This document shows positions 1 through 6,586 of a stretch of 7,147 bases of DNA, one piece after another. The notes beneath the pieces are model-generated. The model searched no databases. It had not been told where the DNA came from and saw nothing but the letters and a program-made list of their open reading frames with translations. The first letter of the stretch is position 1. Every line of letters starts with the position of its first letter. A program made the translations under genes and the position numbers. This DNA comes from JAJTFW01 sp964534995. GTDB taxonomy: Bacteria > Bacteroidota > Bacteroidia > AKYH767-A > OLB10. The DNA lies in the NCBI GenBank assembly GCA_964534995.1, contig CAZHSC010000121.1, forward strand, positions 1 to 7,147, read 5' to 3'.

Positions 1-616
1 AAACCAGTGCTTTCGTTTCAAAAAAATCATCCTTCCACCATTGATTAATCTTTTGAATTTCAACCTCTTTTCTGTATAAGGACACTTCTTCCGTCAAATC
101 CCCGCCTTTTAACAGCAGCCAGCCATTGGGGAGGCTTCCTTTCTGACCTGAAACAAGTTGATTCTTTGTCCAGCGGATCAAATCCTGCATGGGAGCCACC
201 GCGCGACTGACTACATAATCTACTTTACAATCAATATCTTCCACCCTTCCCCGGATCACTTTAACATTCTTTAGTTGCAGGTCAGACACCATTTCCTGCA
301 CAGCATTTGCCTTTTTAGCGATGGAATCAACGAGGATGAAACTACATTCGGGAAAGTAAATGGCCAGGGGTATGCCCGGGAAACCGCCTCCGGTGCCAAC
401 ATCCAGCACCACAGCATCCTGGTTAAAGCGGATAAACCTGGCAATGGCTAGGGAATGAACCACATGCCGGATTTCGAAATGTGCAATATCCTTCCTCGAA
501 ATCAGGTTTATTTTTTCATTCCATTGCAGGAAAATATTTTTAAATTCCTTCAGATTCTCTTCCTGTTGGGGGGTGATGTCCTTCAGATAAGATCTATAGG
601 AAAAAGAAAGCCCCAT
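1..616 (-). CDS. rsmG: 16S rRNA (guanine527-N7)-methyltransferase RsmG, 3' end cut by window edge
   Basis: My own translation from ATG at 616-614 gives 205 codons before the left edge. RsmG (GidB) uses S-adenosylmethionine to methylate N7 of G527 in 16S rRNA in the cytoplasm; loss in other bacteria gives low-level streptomycin resistance (family knowledge). Visible RsmG hallmarks are QWNEKINLISRKD near residues 31-43, the histidine pair in RHVVHSLAIA at 50-59, the SAM-binding glycine loop LDVGTGGGFPGIPL at 71-84, the VDS segment at 96-98, and SRAVAP at 137-142. Family members are about 205-215 residues, so only a few C-terminal residues should be missing. An in-frame ATG at 628-626 would add four residues; both ATGs lie in a hairpin. 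No other Met occurs before residue 109, and codon 1 at 616 best fits the family N-terminus. No clear ribosome binding site is visible. It follows the sigma-factor gene on the same strand. Confidence 0.95.
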   Translation of the reverse strand, partial: MGLSFSYRSYLKDITPQQEENLKEFKNIFLQWNEKINLISRKDIAHFEIRHVVHSLAIARFIRFNQDAVVLDVGTGGGFPGIPLAIYFPECSFILVDSIAKKANAVQEMVSDLQLKNVKVIRGRVEDIDCKVDYVVSRAVAPMQDLIRWTKNQLVSGQKGSLPNGWLLLKGGDLTEEVSLYRKEVEIQKINQWWKDDFFETKALV

Positions 617-633
617 GCGTTGAACCATGGGGC
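600..633 (-). terminator. Hairpin with T-rich tail after the sigma-factor gene, overlapping the rsmG start
   Basis: A perfect 8-bp inverted repeat, GCCCCATG (610-617) and CATGGGGC (626-633), encloses an 8-base loop. Read on the minus strand it is followed by TTTCTTTTT (609-601), the form of an intrinsic terminator, 23 bases after the stop codon of the sigma-factor gene. The rsmG start codon at 616-614 lies in the second arm, and the T tail encodes rsmG codons 3-6. It could therefore terminate the upstream operon, attenuate read-through into rsmG, or hide the rsmG start. A possible weak promoter box, TACTTTCG (640-633), sits just in front and would give rsmG an almost leaderless transcript; no matching -33 element is evident. 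Confidence 0.6.
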
Positions 634-655
634 GAAAGTAATACAGTCGTAAAAC

Positions 656-1378
656 TTAATGCATCACATATTCGGAGTTTTTCATGATCTGGTACAGGAA
701 CTCCCTGGCACGGAACAACTGGGCCTTCACGGTACCCAGGGGCAGATTCAATTCAACCGCAATTTCTTCATAGGATAACTCCTGATAATACCTTAATTCT
801 ACCAGGCGGCGATAACGTGGTTTGAGTTTATCTACCACATCTTTCATCATCATCACCTTTTGTTTCTTCATCATTACATCGTCGGGTCCCGGGCCATCCG
901 ACCTCACTTCCAGTGAAACATCCTGTCCTTCTTCATTCTCAAAACCGCGATCAATACTCAACATCAACTTCCTTTTTTTGCGGATAAAATCGATACAATT
1001 ATTGGTGGCAATTTTAAACAACCAGGTACTGAAAGCATAGTCGGGCGTATATTGACGAATATTCCGGAAGGCTTTTCCAAATGCTTCGATGGTTAAATCT
1101 TCTGCGTCATCACGGTTATTCACCATTTTCAACAACATATAATAAATGGAATCCTTATAGCGGGACATTAACTCCGCATAAGCCTTTTGATCACATTCAT
1201 CCACTGCTTTTCGAACCAGCTTATAATCCTTGATGGCCTTATCAGATAAGTGATGCACTTCCTGCTCCGCTACCTCTACTATTTGTTTGGGTGGTTTCAT
1301 AGATGACTCGTTGTTGATGGGTTGGTTTGATTTTGTGGGTTTGTTTTTCACCGCTTGGGGTACAGAAGTCACAGCCAT
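656..1378 (-). CDS. ECF-type RNA polymerase sigma-70 family sigma factor
   Basis: The 240-residue product redirects RNA polymerase to a specific promoter set; the target regulon cannot be read from here. Region 2 spans about residues 54-137 and contains the core-binding and -10 recognition signature DDAEDLTIEAFGKAFRNI (90-107), then FSTWLFKIATNNCIDFIRKKRK (116-137, quoted in two halves around residue 127 in family alignments). Region 4 spans about 178-232 with the helix-turn-helix LSYEEIAVELNLPLGTVKAQ (201-220). The linker between them (138-177) is rich in acidic residues and methionine. Regions 1 and 3 are absent, as in ECF factors. The first 26 residues are low-complexity, and Met27 is a plausible alternative start, but the ATG used here overlaps the upstream glycosyltransferase stop as TAATG, which suggests translational coupling. 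No anti-sigma gene is adjacent: upstream is the glycosyltransferase, downstream rsmG. Confidence 0.92.
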   Translation of the reverse strand: MAVTSVPQAVKNKPTKSNQPINNESSMKPPKQIVEVAEQEVHHLSDKAIKDYKLVRKAVDECDQKAYAELMSRYKDSIYYMLLKMVNNRDDAEDLTIEAFGKAFRNIRQYTPDYAFSTWLFKIATNNCIDFIRKKRKLMLSIDRGFENEEGQDVSLEVRSDGPGPDDVMMKKQKVMMMKDVVDKLKPRYRRLVELRYYQELSYEEIAVELNLPLGTVKAQLFRAREFLYQIMKNSEYVMH

Positions 1379-2508
1379 TATTTCCAGGATTTGGTTTTAA
1401 TAAACAGGTTGGAGACCGCCAGCATGGGATAGAGGAAAGCGGAAATAATATCAAAGAAAGGCAGCAACAAAAACAGATCTGATTCATCCAGTTTTTTATA
1501 TCCTTTCCAGCAGACTATCATTTGAACCACGAGGCGTAACGCAACTATTCCTACGACTATCTGCCAGTTTAGTTTCACCATCCATGCAAGAATTAAAGCA
1601 AACCAGAATAAAAAAAGGCTGAAATAATAGCCCCCAACAAAAAAACGGTCCCGGTCTTTATAATAGCTTCCCGCACTCATATGACGCTTCTTCTGGAAAA
1701 TCCAGGTATACAGGGAGCTCTTGGGTTTTGAATATGTAAACACCTCAGGATCAATCAATACAGCTGTATTTTCTGGAGTTGTGGTTTCATTTACAAAAAG
1801 GTCATCATCCCCTGACATAATATGGTAATGATTAGCGAAACCTTTATTCCGGAAAAACAAACCCTTTGTATAAGCTAAATTCCTGCCCACTCCCATATAG
1901 GCTTTATGGTGCAGGGCCCTGCCCAGATAAAGGAGCGCATTCATGGCTGTATCAAAACGGATCCATTTATTAAGAAAACCTGCATTTTTTTCATAGGCTC
2001 CATACGATATCACCAGTTCCTTTTTATCTGAGAATGCGGCTGCCATTTTACGTATCCAGTTTTTTCCGGCGGGACGGCAATCGGCATCTGTTAAGAGGAT
2101 ATGCTCATGCAGGGCGGCCTTTATACCGAGTGTAAGGGCAAACTTTTTACCATGCTGGTATTTTTCCTGTTCGCGAATCGTAACAATTTTAAGATGCTTA
2201 TATGCATCTTCCATTTCCTCCAGGTATTTACCAGATTCATCCCATGAACAATCATTCACCACGATGACCTGATAATCCGGATAATCCTGACTCAATACCG
2301 ATGGGAGGAAGTTACGGAGGTTTTTCAATTCGTTTCTGGCACAGATAATCACCGACACAGGCTTGAATTCACTTTTTTGATTTGCCGGCAGCTTATGGAA
2401 TCCCACAGCCGACATTTCAAAGAGGAGATAATACAACTGCACCAGAACAGCAATAATCAACAGGCATACTACTATATTCTGAATCAACACGGAATCTGAC
2501 AATGACAT
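1378..2508 (-). CDS. Membrane-anchored family 2 glycosyltransferase
   Basis: The 376-residue protein is a GT-A fold, GT2-family glycosyltransferase that should transfer a sugar from a nucleotide-sugar donor at the cytoplasmic face of the inner membrane. One transmembrane helix lies at about 9-30, the catalytic domain at about 48-280, and three hydrophobic helices at about 293-311, 315-333 and 345-369. Motifs: nucleotide-binding start VSVIICARNE (51-60), VIVVNDCSWD (81-90), the metal-binding TDAD (140-143), acceptor-side GDDD (233-236, the probable catalytic base region) and QKKRH (272-276), in the place of the QxxRW motif of processive GT2 enzymes but without its tryptophan. Donor and product are unknown; a cell-envelope glycan or glycolipid is a reasonable inference. 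It is the first gene of a two-gene unit with the sigma factor, overlapping by one base. The start at 2508 is preceded by AT-rich sequence and a candidate promoter about 30 bases upstream. Confidence 0.9.
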   Translation of the reverse strand: MSLSDSVLIQNIVVCLLIIAVLVQLYYLLFEMSAVGFHKLPANQKSEFKPVSVIICARNELKNLRNFLPSVLSQDYPDYQVIVVNDCSWDESGKYLEEMEDAYKHLKIVTIREQEKYQHGKKFALTLGIKAALHEHILLTDADCRPAGKNWIRKMAAAFSDKKELVISYGAYEKNAGFLNKWIRFDTAMNALLYLGRALHHKAYMGVGRNLAYTKGLFFRNKGFANHYHIMSGDDDLFVNETTTPENTAVLIDPEVFTYSKPKSSLYTWIFQKKRHMSAGSYYKDRDRFFVGGYYFSLFLFWFALILAWMVKLNWQIVVGIVALRLVVQMIVCWKGYKKLDESDLFLLLPFFDIISAFLYPMLAVSNLFIKTKSWK

Positions 2509-2537
2509 TTTCTATTGGATGGAAATTGCGAAGCATA

Positions 2538-2545
2538 CAAATCTA
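2538..2545 (-). promoter_or_regulatory. Candidate Bacteroidota -7 promoter element for the glycosyltransferase/sigma operon
   Basis: On the minus strand TAGATTTG (2545-2538) matches the Bacteroidota -7 consensus TAnnTTTG exactly, 30 bases before the glycosyltransferase ATG. No good TTG-type -33 box is found at the expected 19-base spacing; GTTCGG at 2565-2560 is the nearest partial candidate, at too short a spacing. The assignment rests on the -7 match and position. The whole 2509-2694 gap shows no other gene and no clear terminator for the aminotransferase. Confidence 0.45.
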
Positions 2546-2694
2546 TCTGCAAGTCCTCCCCGAACCGGAGTGCTCCCTGTTTAAATATTAACATTCGTAT
2601 ATTGAAAATAACCAGGACAAAAAATTGCTGCCCTGCCCGCTGAAACTGATGACAAATTGGGAAGAGAAGTTCTATGAAAAAGACTTTATTTCCT

Positions 2695-3927
2695 TCAGGC
2701 AGAAGTATTCACAGGTCTTTTCTTTCCGGCAACCAAACGTCCGGGGTATACCTGTAATGCCTCCCTGAGGCAATCCATCGCATTTTTCAGAGACTCGAGT
2801 TTAAGGACATAAGCAATGCGCACCTGCTGCCTGCCTAGTTCGGGATTGGAGTAAAAACCACTGGCCGGGGCCAGCATCACCGTTTGGTGATTATATTCAA
2901 AAGATTCCAGCAACCATTGGCAGAACTTATCGGTATCGTCAACCGGCAATTGCGCCATACAATAAAAAGCGCCGGAAGGCCGGGGACAAAACACACCCTC
3001 CATTTTATTCAACTCTTCCACTACAAAATCACGGCGTGCCACGTATTCTTTCTTCACCTCCTCAAAATATTCCTGAGGGGTATCAATCGCTGCTTCGGCA
3101 GCAATTTGGCCAAAAGTTGGCGGGCTTAAGCGTGCCTGAGCAAATTTCAATGCGGCAGCCATCACTTCTTTATTTCTGGAAATAAGGGCTCCGATACGTG
3201 CGCCACAAGCGCTGTAGCGTTTTGAAATACTATCCATTAACACTACATGCTGATCCAACTCATCGAGGTGCATCACAGAAACATACTCCCGGCCATCGTA
3301 ACAAAATTCACGGTAAACCTCATCGGCAAAAAGGAATAAATCATGTTTTAATACCATTTGCTTCAACACTTCAAGTTCTTGCCTGTTATAAAGGTAACCG
3401 GTAGGATTACTGGGATTACAGATCAGAATGGCTTTTGTTTTGGGGGTAATTGCCTTTTCAAACTCATGTATGGGAGGCAATGCAAAACCATTTTCAATAT
3501 GGGAAGCGATGGGTTTCACCACTACATTGGCCTGAGTGCTGAATCCATTATAGTTGGCATAATAAGGTTCGGGGATGATAATTTCATCGCCGGGATTAAG
3601 GCATGCCATCATACCTATTTCAATGGCTTCTGAGCCCCCGGTGGTAATGATAATATCCTGCCAGTTGACGTTAATATCAAAACGCTGGTAGTAATCCGCC
3701 AACTTTTTACGGTAAGACTCGATACCAGCAGAATGGCTGTATTCAATTACTTTCAGATCTATTGAACGAATGGCGTTCAACATCACTTTTGGTGAATGTA
3801 TATCCGGTTGGCCGATGTTGAGATGGTAGATACTTACCCCTCTTTTCTTTGCTGCTTCTGCAAATGGAACAAGCTTTCGTATGGGACTGGGGGGCATCAT
3901 CAGGCCCTTTTCGGATATCTTAGGCAT
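2695..3927 (-). CDS. Class I/II PLP-dependent aminotransferase (aspartate aminotransferase-like)
   Basis: The 410-residue cytoplasmic enzyme belongs to fold-type I PLP aminotransferases, which move an amino group between an amino acid and a 2-oxo acid. Visible key positions are the cofactor-phosphate loop TTGGSEA (95-101), the NPSNPTG motif (171-177) with Asn174 contacting PLP, Asp202 in ADEVY pairing with the pyridine nitrogen, the Schiff-base Lys236 in DSISKRYSACGARIG (232-246), Arg244 of the usual phosphate-binding site, and Arg370 in VRIAY, the expected substrate carboxylate clamp. Length is normal for the family (about 390-410). The start MPKISEKG at 3927 is preferred over Met10/Met11 because the extra N-terminal residues are typical of this subgroup. 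Substrate specificity cannot be told from sequence alone; aspartate or an aromatic amino acid is possible. It stands alone between a terminator (13 bases or so upstream of its ATG... see 3933-3965) and a 186-bp gap. Confidence 0.93.
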   Translation of the reverse strand: MPKISEKGLMMPPSPIRKLVPFAEAAKKRGVSIYHLNIGQPDIHSPKVMLNAIRSIDLKVIEYSHSAGIESYRKKLADYYQRFDINVNWQDIIITTGGSEAIEIGMMACLNPGDEIIIPEPYYANYNGFSTQANVVVKPIASHIENGFALPPIHEFEKAITPKTKAILICNPSNPTGYLYNRQELEVLKQMVLKHDLFLFADEVYREFCYDGREYVSVMHLDELDQHVVLMDSISKRYSACGARIGALISRNKEVMAAALKFAQARLSPPTFGQIAAEAAIDTPQEYFEEVKKEYVARRDFVVEELNKMEGVFCPRPSGAFYCMAQLPVDDTDKFCQWLLESFEYNHQTVMLAPASGFYSNPELGRQQVRIAYVLKLESLKNAMDCLREALQVYPGRLVAGKKRPVNTSA

Positions 3928-3932
3928 AGGGG

Positions 3933-3965
3933 TAAAATAAGTAGTCCCGGCTTAACCGGGACTAC
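3933..3965 (-). terminator. Intrinsic terminator of the DUF1573 pair, immediately before the aminotransferase ATG
   Basis: A perfect 10-bp stem, GTAGTCCCGG (3941-3950) and CCGGGACTAC (3956-3965), has a 5-base loop and on the minus strand is followed by TTATTTTA (3940-3933). It begins 26 bases after the stop of the second DUF1573 gene and ends only five bases before the aminotransferase start codon. Termination of the DUF1573 transcript is the simplest reading. The aminotransferase promoter must then lie within or upstream of the hairpin, or the gene depends on read-through. Confidence 0.85.
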
Positions 3966-3991
3966 AAAATTAATAGATTTTATGCTGTGAA

Positions 3992-4474
3992 TTACTTTTG
4001 TGGAGCAGCGTTAGATGGCTGAGCTGCAGGCGCTTCTACAGTTCCTTTTAAGTGAAGGATGCGGGGACTGTTTTTTGCGTTGGAGGTAATGGTAACTGTT
4101 TTATCCTGCATTCCCATTTTACCGGCAGAATTAAAGGTAACCTTGATGGTACCGTTGGCTCCCTTTTTAATTGGCTCTTTGGGATACTGAGGAACGGTGC
4201 AACCACATGAACCCTGGGCATTGGTAATGATCAAATCTTCCTTTCCATTATTGGAAAAGGTAAATTCATGGGTTACAGATTCACCCTGCTTTATAGTACC
4301 AAAATTAAATTCTTCGGCTTCAAACATCATTTCGGCGGCGTTCTTGTTGTCAACTTGTGCATCCGGGCTTACAGCGGCAGCTGCTGGTTTAACCATAGCT
4401 TTGTCCGCTTGCGCATTTACAGAACCTGCGGCGAGTAAAATGCTACACGCGGCAAGGAGGAGAGATTTTTTCAT
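3992..4474 (-). CDS. Exported DUF1573 domain protein (second of tandem pair)
   Basis: The 160-residue product has a Sec signal peptide: KK at 2-3, hydrophobic 4-17, and a likely cleavage after Ala21 (SVNA, then Gln22). A low-complexity Ala/Pro linker (about 24-46) leads into a DUF1573 domain at about 50-145, an immunoglobulin-like beta fold related to ASH/MSP-type domains. The family hallmark GSCGCTVPQYPKEPI (88-102) includes the paired cysteines Cys90 and Cys92. The domain keeps the usual order: FNFGTIKQGE, EFTFSNNGKEDLIITNAQ, the CGC motif, then VTITSNAKN and LHLKGTV. Function is unknown; an extracytoplasmic location, periplasm or surface, follows from the signal. It lies 20 bases downstream of a paralogue of similar length and is followed by a strong terminator, so the two very likely form one transcript. 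The C-terminus is again Ala/Pro/Gln-rich. Confidence 0.92.
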   Translation of the reverse strand: MKKSLLLAACSILLAAGSVNAQADKAMVKPAAAAVSPDAQVDNKNAAEMMFEAEEFNFGTIKQGESVTHEFTFSNNGKEDLIITNAQGSCGCTVPQYPKEPIKKGANGTIKVTFNSAGKMGMQDKTVTITSNAKNSPRILHLKGTVEAPAAQPSNAAPQK

Positions 4475-4494
4475 GATTTAATTTATAGTTAAGT

Positions 4495-4965
4495 TTATTT
4501 TGATTGATTTTCGAGGGGTGACATGCCTCCGTCTTTACGTACGGGCATTAAATCTTCGGTTTGCTCTTGTGATTTAACCACACCTTTGATAGTTAATACT
4601 TTAGATGAAGATTTCGCATTGGAAGTAACCGTCACGGTTTTGGTAAAAGGGCCGGGACGTTTTGTGTCATAATTTACGTTTATATATGCTGACTGTCCTT
4701 TTAAAATGGGTTCCTTTGGCCATTTAGGAACCGTACATCCGCAAGAACCCTGACAATTGGTGATAACCAAAGGATCTTTTCCGGTATTTGTGAACTTAAA
4801 CGCATAGGACCCATCTGCACCATAATCAATGGTACCATAGTCATGCAATTCCTTTTCAAAGGTGATTTCGGCAGCGTTTTTATCTGCAGCTTGTTTCGCG
4901 TCCTGTGCCTGGCTAAGCCCCAGGAAACTGAACAACATTATAGAAATTGAAAGCAGGTATTTCAT
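4495..4965 (-). CDS. Exported DUF1573 domain protein (first of tandem pair)
   Basis: The 156-residue product begins with a Sec signal peptide (hydrophobic 4-17, likely cleavage after Ala20 in LSQA before Gln21), then a DUF1573 domain at about 32-130. It shares with its downstream neighbour the order DYGTIDYGA, FKFTNTGKDPLVITNCQ, GSCGCTVPKWPKEPI (73-87), VTVTSNAKSS and LTIKGVV. Besides Cys75 and Cys77 of the CGC motif it has Cys71, where the paralogue has Ala. The mature N-terminus lacks the long Ala/Pro linker of the paralogue, and the tail is polar. Molecular role is unknown; the protein should be extracytoplasmic. It leads the two-gene unit. The promoter must be in the 179 bp upstream; GAACTTTG (5006-4999) and TTGCTTTG (5070-5063) on the minus strand are imperfect -7 candidates, neither with a convincing -33 box. 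Confidence 0.92.
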   Translation of the reverse strand: MKYLLSISIMLFSFLGLSQAQDAKQAADKNAAEITFEKELHDYGTIDYGADGSYAFKFTNTGKDPLVITNCQGSCGCTVPKWPKEPILKGQSAYINVNYDTKRPGPFTKTVTVTSNAKSSSKVLTIKGVVKSQEQTEDLMPVRKDGGMSPLENQSK

Positions 4966-5144
4966 AGATTATTTAGATATTTAACGTGAAGGTGAGATCA
5001 AAGTTCTCATTTATTCATGAAGTAAGCGTGAACCTTTACCCGACATTCCGTCATAACGGGTACAAAGCAAATACATCCTTATGAATACATCATGAAGGCG
5101 GTAATTATCAGATTTATATTACGGGGCAACTCAATGCACTTGCT

Positions 5145-5924
5145 CTATCTGATACCAAACTTCAGTTGCCCGGAGATTTCTGAGTATGCGAAACGTATGA
5201 AATACTGGGCCCATAATATGATTCCGCCAAATTTCAATGAATCTTCAATATAAGTACCGAATGGAAGGTATTCTAAAAAGACATCCATCAGTACAGATAA
5301 CCCAAATAAAAGATAAGAACAGATCAGGAAAACGACATACTTGTTTAATAAGACTTTAAAAAACTTCATCGAAAAAAACAAAACTAAAACAAAGTACGAG
5401 ATATAAAATACCTTTTCGGGAATTCCCAAATAAAAGGGAAAAATGATTTCATGCAACTGAAACAGATCGTCCATTGCGAGGATGCAGGTAATAAATCCGC
5501 TCCACCAAAAGAAAACCCCCAGCTTTTGTTTACCCTCCACTTTTATTAGTATTTTCCAGGCAAACCAGTTTAATGCCAGGGTGGCACACCAAAAAAATAT
5601 CCCTAAATAACTGATCACACCCACGTATGGCTCTATTTTAAAAACTCCGCTGTAATCCCTGGTAATATCCGAAGGCTCTATGCCATTCTTTAATGCGATA
5701 AGCAGTACAATAAACAAAAAGAAAGCAATGGTTGCCATCACCTTTAGCACTGGTTTCAAGTGTGTGGTAATGGACTTCCCAATACTGTTTACCAGATATA
5801 CAAATCCCTTCCGGTTAAAAAGTGCGATCAGTGCACTGATTTCCCCCAGGCTTAATGTGAAATACTGAGTGGATTTACCCACTATCTTTAAATACTNNNN
5901 NNNNNNCATTGCAAGACGTGTCAT
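5145..5924 (-). CDS. Six-helix membrane protein of unknown function, 5' part interrupted by an assembly gap
   Basis: I do not recognise this family. The reading frame from ATG at 5924 crosses ten Ns after only six codons, so the stated start holds only if the gap length is right. Numbering from that Met, predicted membrane helices lie near 60-79, 98-125, 136-151, 170-188, 195-216 and 228-246. The protein is a clear paralogue of the upstream gene product: shared are ITRD (87-90), SxLGIFxW (105-112), MDDLFQLHE (151-159), IPE (168-170), an Asp within helix 5 (214) and EDSLKFGG (227-234). The paired Asp, Gln, His and Glu at the inner end of helix 3 are polar residues in a membrane setting and suggest a metal or catalytic site, by inference only. 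About 45 residues precede the first helix, against about 17 in the paralogue, which the gap leaves unexplained. Its ATG overlaps the upstream TGA. Confidence 0.7.
   Translation of the reverse strand: MTRLAMXXXXYLKIVGKSTQYFTLSLGEISALIALFNRKGFVYLVNSIGKSITTHLKPVLKVMATIAFFLFIVLLIALKNGIEPSDITRDYSGVFKIEPYVGVISYLGIFFWCATLALNWFAWKILIKVEGKQKLGVFFWWSGFITCILAMDDLFQLHEIIFPFYLGIPEKVFYISYFVLVLFFSMKFFKVLLNKYVVFLICSYLLFGLSVLMDVFLEYLPFGTYIEDSLKFGGIILWAQYFIRFAYSEISGQLKFGIR
5897..5906. other. Assembly gap (10 Ns)
   Basis: Ten consecutive undetermined bases join two contigs. A round ten-base run is often a placeholder rather than a measured length, so the true distance, and the reading frame of the gene across it, are uncertain. 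It falls 16 bases into the second membrane-protein gene. Confidence 0.98.
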
Positions 5925-6586
5925 AAAGCGGGATTTTCTTTTTTCAAATCAATGATAAATGAGGTTGAAGTACGCAAGTAATACACCAACCAGATACATA
6001 TGCCTGCAAATTTAAAACTGTCCTCCCAAAATGCCTTATGATGTTGAATTGCGGATCCATAGATATCGATTACCAGCGAAATAAAAAACATTAATAGCGC
6101 CAGACACCATAAAGTGAAATCAGTTTTAATGAAAACCCGGTAACTCAGTATTGCGATAACAAATACACATACCCCATAAAAAACGAAGAACAAGTACTCG
6201 GGAATGTAGATAATGTCATTGAACATTTTTTCATGCATTTGGAAGGCATCATCCAGACCCATCAACAAGGCCAGCAACCCGGCAAATAACATCAGTATTT
6301 TCCCGGAAGAGTTATTTTTCATTTTATGCAGCAAGCCTGCAGTAATAAGACAGACAGTAGCGGAGGCGCTCCATAAAAAGATCCCCAAATTAGAAATCAT
6401 GCCCGTATAAACATGCCCTTTAAGAATCGTATTGGGGTCACGCGTAAGATAGCCCATATCCTTCAGACCCAGGGCGTTCCCGAAAACCCAGGTACCCGCC
6501 ATAATCACTGCCGGCACGGCGAGCACCCACACATACAACTTGAGATTTTCCGAAAACTGCCTTGCTGTAGCGTCAATCAGGCCCAT
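5921..6586 (-). CDS. Six-helix membrane protein of unknown function (intact paralogue)
   Basis: The 221-residue product is not recognised as a named family. Hydrophobic segments near 18-38, 58-85, 95-115, 128-150, 157-176 and 190-206 predict six inner-membrane helices with a short N-terminal and a Lys-rich C-terminal cytoplasmic tail. Conserved with the downstream paralogue are LTRD (47-50), SNLGIFLW (65-72), LDDAFQMHE (111-119), IPE (128-130), Asp174 in helix 5 and EDSFKFAG (188-195). The recurring acidic and histidine residues are likely functional, perhaps for metal binding; this is inference. Start: ATG at 6586 gives an N-terminus that places the first helix sensibly, and an A-rich stretch (AATAAAGCAAAT) precedes it. 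Its TGA overlaps the ATG of the next gene as ATGA, so the two are probably co-translated and may form a heteromer. No promoter was found with confidence in the upstream region. Confidence 0.87.
   Translation of the reverse strand: MGLIDATARQFSENLKLYVWVLAVPAVIMAGTWVFGNALGLKDMGYLTRDPNTILKGHVYTGMISNLGIFLWSASATVCLITAGLLHKMKNNSSGKILMLFAGLLALLMGLDDAFQMHEKMFNDIIYIPEYLFFVFYGVCVFVIAILSYRVFIKTDFTLWCLALLMFFISLVIDIYGSAIQHHKAFWEDSFKFAGICIWLVYYLRTSTSFIIDLKKENPAL

Noticed and set aside
455..652. Plus-strand open frame of 65 codons
   Set aside because: It lies antisense to rsmG, which has clear family motifs.
2647..2766. Small plus-strand frame starting MTNWEEKFYEKD
   Set aside because: It is about 40 codons, mostly antisense to the 3' end of the aminotransferase, with no ribosome binding site or recognisable similarity.
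4442..4474. Lipoprotein signal (LAAC at residues 7-10) in the second DUF1573 protein
   Set aside because: The hydrophobic stretch before Cys10 would be too short; hydrophobicity continues past it to an ordinary SVNA cleavage site.
4197..4481. Plus-strand open frame of 94 codons
   Set aside because: It is antisense to the DUF1573 gene, with no independent coding signals.
5077..5098. Hairpin CCTTATG / CATGAAGG as terminator of the membrane-protein operon
   Set aside because: The stem has a bulge, is AT-rich, and is followed on the minus strand by a mixed ATGTATTT rather than a clean T tract.
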